A stretch of 64,000 bases of DNA from Pantoea sp. alder81 (lineage in GTDB: Bacteria; Pseudomonadota; Gammaproteobacteria; Enterobacterales; Enterobacteriaceae), in NCBI RefSeq assembly GCF_020179835.1, contig NZ_JAIUDA010000001.1, forward strand, positions 1 through 64,000, written 5' to 3'. Position 1 is the stretch's first letter, and the number at the start of each line of letters is the position of its first letter. This document shows, one piece after another, positions 58,942 to 64,000 of the stretch. The position numbers and the translations under genes were made by a program. The notes under the pieces were generated by a model that worked only from the letters and a program-made list of their open reading frames with translations, was not told where the DNA came from and did not search any database.

Positions 58942-59681
58942 TATTTGCCTCCCAGATTGCCGGGCAGGCGAATTTTACGTTCTACCAAACTCATAATCAG
59001 CATGATCACCAGGTTGATGCCTACATAAGCCAGGGTGATGGCGGTGAAAGATTCATAGGCGTGTGCCGAATAGTCGAGCAACTTACCGGCCTGCGCCGCC
59101 ATATCCACCAGACCAATGGTCGAAGCGATGGCCGAGTTTTTCACCAGGTTCAGCATTTCCGAGGTCATCGGCGGCACAATCACGCGGTAGGCATTAGGCA
59201 GCAGTACGTAGCGATAGGTTTGCGGTAACGTAAGGCCGACCGCCAGACCCGCATTTTTCTGACCGCGCGGCAGGGATTGAATCGCGGCACGAACCTGTTC
59301 ACACACGCGGGCTGCAGTAAACAAGCCCAGGCAAATGGTCGAGGAAACAAAGAACTGAATATTAGGATCCAGCTCGGCTTTGAACCACATTCCCAGTTTC
59401 TCGCCAACCAGTTCTGGTGCTACCAGATACCAGAAGAAGAACTGGACGATTAGCGGGATATTACGAAACAGTTCCACGTAGCAGGTGCCAATGGTCGACA
59501 GCAGTCGATTAGGCACGGTACGCAGAATGCCAAAGAAGGAACCTACCAGGAAGGCGATAATCCAGGCGCAGCAGGAAACCGCAATGGTTACCTGAAATCC
59601 GGACCACAGCCAGCCAAGGTAAGTCGTATTGCCGAACGGAGCGGCTTGTAAAAATATGCCCCAGTTCCAATCGATACCCAT
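58941..59681 (-). CDS. gltJ: Glutamate/aspartate ABC permease GltJ
   Basis: Inner-membrane permease, 246 residues from the start [12 protein letters not shown] at 59681, the E. coli length. An upstream in-frame start at 59720 would reach into the SroC-type terminator, and GGAG lies 7 bases before 59681. The EAA-type loop reads [20 protein letters not shown]. Forms the channel with GltK. Confidence 0.95.
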   Translation of the reverse strand: MGIDWNWGIFLQAAPFGNTTYLGWLWSGFQVTIAVSCCAWIIAFLVGSFFGILRTVPNRLLSTIGTCYVELFRNIPLIVQFFFWYLVAPELVGEKLGMWFKAELDPNIQFFVSSTICLGLFTAARVCEQVRAAIQSLPRGQKNAGLAVGLTLPQTYRYVLLPNAYRVIVPPMTSEMLNLVKNSAIASTIGLVDMAAQAGKLLDYSAHAYESFTAITLAYVGINLVIMLIMSLVERKIRLPGNLGGK

Positions 59682-59693
59682 AACGAGCTCCGG

Positions 59694-59718
59694 TAAAAAA
59701 AGGGTAGCGAGGCTACCC
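59694..59718 (-). terminator. Terminator in the gltI-gltJ gap
   Basis: Seven-pair stem GGGTAGC/GCTACCC with a CTG-free loop of three bases and a T-run of at least seven on the minus strand, placed 13 bases before the gltJ start. Partial read-through would let the binding protein gltI be made in excess over the permease genes. Confidence 0.85.
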
Positions 59719-59842
59719 ATAAGATTGTTGAGCGGTGTCTTGCTGACTGTTTCAGGGGAACGGCCTGTTACAGTTTGTCTGTCCGCACCGCGTGTTCAGC
59801 AATCGAGAGGGCAGCAGAACTGCCCTTGTTGTCGTTGTTAAT
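59694..59842 (-). ncRNA. sroC: SroC-like small RNA from the gltI-gltJ gap
   Basis: In E. coli and Salmonella, SroC is an about 160-base RNA processed from the gltI 3' side that sponges GcvB. Here the equivalent gap of 161 bases ends in a strong terminator: on the minus strand GGGTAGC-CTC-GCTACCC (59718-59702) then TTTTTTT. A second hairpin AGGGCAG/CTGCCCT (59808-59826) stands just after the gltI stop. The call is from position and structure; the 5' end is not fixed and the GcvB-pairing sites were not checked. Confidence 0.65.
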
Positions 59843-60736
59843 TCAGAGTGCTTTATCGTTTGGTGCTTTGAACAGCGCTTGCATGTCAGATGACAGCTCG
59901 AAGTTCATGTTCAGATTCTTCGGTGGAATCGGCTGTTTGAACCAGGTTTCAAACCATTTGCCCGCTTCGCCTGAGGTCTGCGCTTTGGCAATGGTGTCAT
60001 CCATCAGCTGTTTGAACTGCGGGTCTTCTTTACGCAGCATGCAGCCGTAAGCTTCTTTCGACTGTGGTGTGCCAGTAATTTCCCAGTTGTCTGGTTTCTT
60101 GGCTTTCGCGCGCTCACCTGCCAGCAAGGCATCATCCATCATAAAGGCCACGGCACGACCGGTTTCCAGCGTACGGAAAGAATCGCCATGGTCTTTGGCG
60201 CTGATGATGCGCATATCCATTTTCTTCTCGTCGTTCAGCTTGTGCAGCAGAACTTCAGAAGTGGTACCGGAGGTCACGACAACGGTTTTGCCTTTCAGGT
60301 CAGCGAAATCTTTGATGTCGCCGCCTTTTTTCACCAGCAGACGGGTACCGATGATGAAGACTGTGTCGGAGAAGGCCGCTTGTTGCTGGCGTTCCAGGTT
60401 ATTGGTGGTAGAACCACATTCAAAATCGTAAGTGCCGTTCTGCAGCAGTGGAATACGGTTCTGAGAAGTAATCGGCAGCATTTTCACCTGCAGATCAGGC
60501 TTGTTCAGTTTGGCTTTGATCGCCGCCACGATGGCGTTGGAATAATCCTGCGAGTAGCCCACTACTTTTTGCTGGTTGTCGTAGTAAGAAAAGGGAACTG
60601 ATGACTCACGATGCCCAACGACGATCACGCCGCTATCATTAATTTTTTTCAGGGTGCCGGTGAGATCTTCCGCCTGGGCCGCTCCCGCTGCTGCTCCCAA
60701 CAGCAGAAGAGATAATGCCACTTTGCGTGTCTGCAT
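59843..60736 (-). CDS. gltI: Glutamate/aspartate periplasmic binding protein
   Basis: Solute-binding protein, 297 residues. Signal peptide about 1-22 (cut after AAQA), then the family 3 fold with GHRESSVPFSYYDNQQK, ECGSTTNN and ISAKDHGDSFRTLE, matching E. coli GltI closely. The start at 60736 follows AAGGAGTAGG; an upstream start at 60772 would bury the signal peptide. Highly expressed first gene, with a hairpin and SroC-type terminator after it. Confidence 0.96.
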   Translation of the reverse strand: MQTRKVALSLLLLGAAAGAAQAEDLTGTLKKINDSGVIVVGHRESSVPFSYYDNQQKVVGYSQDYSNAIVAAIKAKLNKPDLQVKMLPITSQNRIPLLQNGTYDFECGSTTNNLERQQQAAFSDTVFIIGTRLLVKKGGDIKDFADLKGKTVVVTSGTTSEVLLHKLNDEKKMDMRIISAKDHGDSFRTLETGRAVAFMMDDALLAGERAKAKKPDNWEITGTPQSKEAYGCMLRKEDPQFKQLMDDTIAKAQTSGEAGKWFETWFKQPIPPKNLNMNFELSSDMQALFKAPNDKAL

Positions 60737-61175
60737 GTTCCTACTCCTTTGAATGGATGTCGCGCAGAACATAAACTGCGCAGATTGTGATGTTGTGTGT
60801 ATTTCGTGCTGCTTTTTTAGTTATCCCTTAGCGCAACTGCGCGCAGGATAGTGATTAACATAGCGAATTGTTAACGCAATGAAACAAAAAAGTTTGTTTT
60901 TTGCGAGCCGCTCCGCACCAATAAGAGGCAATAAAAAGCCATTGCGCCGTTTCGGTGCGTGTCAGTGCCAGATAGTAGTGCGTGAACATGGCATTACGCT
61001 GACAAACCGCTGATGTTTAGAAAACCACTGAAATAAATAGCAATGATCGTGCCAGCACGGTGGAATGCGCAAAAAAGCCAGCAGAGAATCTGGTAAAGCG
61101 TAGCCGAGGGGAGCGGAAAACAGCGCAAAAAAAAGGCGAAGTGAGCACTTCGCCTGTCAAAATGTGATCGGGGTG
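60737..61175. promoter_or_regulatory. Gap between lnt and gltI: terminator and gltI promoter
   Basis: No gene seen in 439 bases. It holds the lnt terminator (61127-61154) and, nearer gltI, an A/T-rich stretch with the palindrome AACAAA-AAAG-TTTGTT (60883-60898), which must lie in the gltI promoter region. Clear -35 and -10 hexamers could not be set by eye. Confidence 0.35.
61127..61154 (-). terminator. Terminator of lnt
   Basis: GGCGAAGTG (61135-61143) pairs with CACTTCGCC (61146-61154). On the minus strand the stem is followed by eight T. It lies 21 bases after the lnt stop codon. Confidence 0.9.
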
Positions 61176-62702
61176 TCAGTGCCGGCGACGCATTATCGCC
61201 AGCACCAGGCCAATCAGCGTCAGAATCCACACCGGCCAGATGCCCGCTTTAGCATAAGGGGTTTCACCGGTGGTCGGAGTGACTTTGGCTTCCAGCACGT
61301 CACGCGTGAACTGCGGGATCTCTTTTTCAACATCACCGTTGGCATTTACCACCGCCGTGACGCCATTGTTCGTCGATCGCAGCAGCGGACGGCCCAGCTC
61401 CAGCGCACGCATACGCGCCATCTGGAAATGCTGCCACGGGCCGATGGAGTGACCAAACCAGGCATCGTTGGACACGGTGAGCAGGAAGTTGGTGTCAGGA
61501 CGGAAGTTGGCCCGCACTTGCTCACCCAACACAATCTCGTAGCAGATTGCGCTAGTGAGGTCATAACCCGCCACCTTTAACTGCGGTTGCACGTAGGCAC
61601 CACGGCTGAACGATGACATTGGCAGGTCGAAGAATGGCGCCAGTGGACGCAGCAGGTCTTCCAGCGGCACAAACTCACCAAACGGCACCAGATGATTCTT
61701 CTGATAACGGTTGTGGCTTTGATAGCTGTAGGGCTGGTCACCACCTAAAACAATCACGGAGTTGTAATCGTGGTAACGGTTGTCGCCTTCAACACGCGAA
61801 TCGACAATGCCGGTAATCAGCGTACTGCCGCGCGCGCGGAGTTCAGCATCCAGCGATTTCAGGAACGGCTGCTGGTTGCTTTCCAGGTCAGTGATGGCGG
61901 ATTCTGGCCAGATGATGATCGGCGCTTTGCCCATGTAAGGCTGGCTGTAAGAGGTATACACGCGTAGCGTATTCAGCAACTGTTGCGGATCCCACTTCAT
62001 GGATTGCGGGATGTTACCCTGCACCATGGCGATATCCACGCTGCGTTCCGGCAATGGCTGATACCAGTGCAACATGCGCAGCGGCCATGGCAGCACCAGT
62101 AACACGACTGCCGCAATCAGGCTTTTCACCGTGCGGTGGTAAAGCGCATGCACCAGCAGACCGGCGATCACCATCATCAGGAAAGTGATGGTCTCAACGC
62201 CCGCCAGCGGTGCAAGACCTTTGAGCGGGCCGTTGATCTGGCTATAGCCGAACTGCAGCCACGGGAATCCGGTGAGGATCCAGCCACGCAGGAATTCGCT
62301 GATTTGCCACAGTGCCGGTGCGGCCAGCACCAGACGCCATATAGATGCGCGCGGCCACAGGCGATTGAGCACCGCCGCAAATAGCATCGGATAGATGGCG
62401 AGGTAAGCGGCCAGCAATATCACCAGGAAGACGTTAACCGGGCCAGGCATACCGCCAAAGGTGGCGATGCTGACGTAAACCCAGTTAATGCCACTGCCGA
62501 ACAGACCAAAGCCCCAGATGAAGCCAATGGCAGCAGCTTGTGGACTTCGGCGATCCAGCAGCAACAGCTGCAGACCCGCCAGGGAAACTAATGCGGCAGG
62601 CCAAAAATCGTAGGGAGAAAAGGAAAGGGTGCCAATGGCACCCGTAATCAAAGCCAGCAGCAGGCGAACCCGCTGCTGCGAGTAAAGAGAGGCTAATGCC
62701 AT
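61176..62702 (-). CDS. lnt: Apolipoprotein N-acyltransferase
   Basis: Inner-membrane enzyme that adds the third acyl chain to lipoproteins, 508 residues: N-terminal bundle of membrane helices, a periplasmic nitrilase-like domain (about 225-480) and a last membrane helix. The catalytic triad is Glu in [11 protein letters not shown], Lys in [12 protein letters not shown] and Cys in [11 protein letters not shown]. Length matches E. coli (512). It follows corC by 4 bases. Confidence 0.95.
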   Translation of the reverse strand: MALASLYSQQRVRLLLALITGAIGTLSFSPYDFWPAALVSLAGLQLLLLDRRSPQAAAIGFIWGFGLFGSGINWVYVSIATFGGMPGPVNVFLVILLAAYLAIYPMLFAAVLNRLWPRASIWRLVLAAPALWQISEFLRGWILTGFPWLQFGYSQINGPLKGLAPLAGVETITFLMMVIAGLLVHALYHRTVKSLIAAVVLLVLPWPLRMLHWYQPLPERSVDIAMVQGNIPQSMKWDPQQLLNTLRVYTSYSQPYMGKAPIIIWPESAITDLESNQQPFLKSLDAELRARGSTLITGIVDSRVEGDNRYHDYNSVIVLGGDQPYSYQSHNRYQKNHLVPFGEFVPLEDLLRPLAPFFDLPMSSFSRGAYVQPQLKVAGYDLTSAICYEIVLGEQVRANFRPDTNFLLTVSNDAWFGHSIGPWQHFQMARMRALELGRPLLRSTNNGVTAVVNANGDVEKEIPQFTRDVLEAKVTPTTGETPYAKAGIWPVWILTLIGLVLAIMRRRH

Positions 62703-62706
62703 AAAA

Positions 62707-63588
62707 TTATTCGTCTTCGAGTTGCGGTTGTGGAGAATCTTCCGGAATTTTCACATGCACCTGGATGATACGGCGGCTGTCGGCCATCGCGACTTTGAAT
62801 TGGTAACCATCAATGTCGATGCTCTCACCGCGCGCGGGAAGGTGGCCGAATCCCTGCATCACCAGACCGCCAATGGTATCCACTTCGTCATCACTGAAGC
62901 TGGTACCAAATACCTCGTTAAAATCTTCGATAGGCGCAAGCGCACGCACTGTGTAGGTGTGGCGATTCAACTGACGGATATCACGATCTTCCTCATCGTC
63001 ATACTCATCTTCAATTTCGCCGACAATCAATTCGAGGATGTCTTCAATCGTGACCAGTCCGGAAACGCCGCCGAATTCGTCAATGACGATCGCCATATGA
63101 TAGCGCTGGGAACGGAACTCTTTCAGCATGCGGTCGACACGCTTACTTTCAGGTACCACCACGGCGGTGCGCAGCACTTTCTCAATGCTGAAAGGCTCAG
63201 ACGCGCTGCTCATAAACGGCAGCAGGTCTTTGGCCATCAAAATGCCTTCGACGTGGTCTTTATCTTCGCTGATTACCGGGAAGCGTGAGTGGGCGGAATC
63301 AATAATGACCGCAAGGCACTCTTCAAGGCTTTGGTTGCGTTTAAGGGTGATCATCTGGGAGCGCGGGATCATGATGTCACGCACGCGCTGCTCGGCAATA
63401 TCCAGTACCCCTTCGAGCATGTCGCGGGTATCCTGGTCGATCAGCTCTTTTTGCTCAGAATCGCGGATCAGTCCCAGTAGCTCATCACGGTTTTTAGGTT
63501 CACCGTGAAAAAGTTGGTTAATTAACAGGGAGAAAAATCCCTTTTTACTACTGGGTGCGTCGCTGTTTTGAGAATGGTCGTCGCTCAT
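62707..63588 (-). CDS. corC: CNNM/CorC-type magnesium efflux accessory protein
   Basis: Protein of 293 residues with a CBS-domain pair ([35 protein letters not shown]) that binds adenine nucleotide and a C-terminal CorC/HlyC domain ([15 protein letters not shown]). It lacks the membrane domain of CNNM transporters, as in E. coli YbeX. Linked to magnesium efflux with CorA and more recently to ribosome maturation. The start at 63588 matches E. coli; a frame from 63636 does not. Confidence 0.95.
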   Translation of the reverse strand: MSDDHSQNSDAPSSKKGFFSLLINQLFHGEPKNRDELLGLIRDSEQKELIDQDTRDMLEGVLDIAEQRVRDIMIPRSQMITLKRNQSLEECLAVIIDSAHSRFPVISEDKDHVEGILMAKDLLPFMSSASEPFSIEKVLRTAVVVPESKRVDRMLKEFRSQRYHMAIVIDEFGGVSGLVTIEDILELIVGEIEDEYDDEEDRDIRQLNRHTYTVRALAPIEDFNEVFGTSFSDDEVDTIGGLVMQGFGHLPARGESIDIDGYQFKVAMADSRRIIQVHVKIPEDSPQPQLEDE

Positions 63589-63672
63589 GGCGTTATTATT
63601 TCGTTCTCTCTGGTGAGGGAAAGTAACTGCTGGCATCCGCGCCAGCAGCGCAATAACCTGAACCTAATGGGC

Positions 63673-64000
63673 TCAGGCGTCTTCTTTCTCCGAAATGTAC
63701 GGGTCAGGATAACCAAGAGCAAGCATTATCTCGGTCTCCAGCGCCTCCATTTCTTCGGCTTCTTCATCTTCAATATGGTCATAGCCCAGCAGATGTAGCG
63801 TGCCGTGGACCACCATATGCGCCCAGTGGGCTTCAACGGTTTTGCCTTGTTCTTCCGCTTCTTGCTCAACAACCTGACGACAAATAATCAGATCGCCCAG
63901 CAGTGGCAGCTCAATCCCTGGTGGCGCTTCAAACGGGAAAGAGAGCACGTTGGTCGGCTTATCTTTACCGCGATAAGTCAGATTAAGCTCATGACTCTCT
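63673..64000 (-). CDS. ybeY: Endoribonuclease YbeY, 5' end outside the window
   Basis: C-terminal 108 or so residues of the metal-dependent endoribonuclease needed for 16S rRNA 3'-end maturation and ribosome quality control. The zinc motif [13 protein letters not shown] (three His) is intact. The reading frame remains open to the right edge with [20 protein letters not shown], which is the family pattern. It precedes corC in the usual ybeZ-ybeY-corC-lnt order. Confidence 0.95.
   Translation of the reverse strand, partial: ESHELNLTYRGKDKPTNVLSFPFEAPPGIELPLLGDLIICRQVVEQEAEEQGKTVEAHWAHMVVHGTLHLLGYDHIEDEEAEEMEALETEIMLALGYPDPYISEKEDA

Noticed and set aside
1-64000. CRISPR array, rRNA or complete tRNA genes
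   Set aside because: No regularly spaced repeats, no rRNA signature and no full cloverleaf were found by eye.

Overview
The window is chromosomal DNA of a gammaproteobacterium of the order Enterobacterales. It is most like Pantoea, Erwinia or a relative. The evidence is the block from 42.7 to 64 kb, which keeps the E. coli order tatE, lipA, lipB, ybeD, dacA, rlpA, mrdB, mrdA, rlmH, rsfS, nadD, holA, lptE, leuS, ybeL, gltLKJI, lnt, corC, ybeY. The E. coli genes ybeF, cobC and crcB are missing from their usual places. The genus is inferred from overall likeness only.

Layout. (1) 1 to about 13.6 kb is an A/T-rich, decaying defence island. An IS3-family element at the left edge cuts off the 3' end of a type III-like restriction gene. 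Behind it lie a methyltransferase gene and a small nuclease-like gene, each broken by one in-frame TAA, then an intact SNF2 helicase and a GmrSD-type DUF262 protein. Next come a WYL-type regulator, a broken GTPase joined to a DUF4942 remnant, and an intact AbiE-like toxin-antitoxin pair. A short piece resembling the 3' end of tRNA-Leu (leuX) at 13,579 marks the probable right end. (2) 13.6 to 35 kb is variable backbone: LysR/DUF1493, an esterase, an EvgAS/BvgAS-like phosphorelay whose sensor is frameshifted and flanked by two paralogous response regulators, a P-type ATPase, two AI-2E-type membrane proteins, an RcnB-like protein, a HAD phosphatase (ybjI), and an alcohol dehydrogenase, gluconate-type permease and hydroxycarboxylate dehydrogenase group with two GntR-type operators. 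The 27-residue membrane protein YohP is also here. (3) 35 to 42.7 kb starts with pagP and cspE. Then comes an operon divergent from a MocR regulator that encodes a two-lobed small-molecule-binding protein, a nitrilase-family amidase (ybeM-like) and a complete polar amino-acid ABC importer. (4) 42.7 to 64 kb is core: lipoate synthesis, the elongasome (PBP2, RodA), PBP5 and RlpA, ribosome maturation and silencing, NAD synthesis, LPS export, leucyl-tRNA synthetase, glutamate/aspartate import with a SroC-like RNA, and lipoprotein acylation.

How they work together. In the island, SNF2, nuclease-like protein, methyltransferase and restriction helicase form one minus-strand operon with coupled or nearly touching genes. 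This looks like a four-part restriction-modification-like system that has been inactivated at three of four genes. The 38.2-42.6 kb operon looks like a complete import-and-hydrolysis pathway for an amide-bearing compound. The core genes are intact and need no special explanation.
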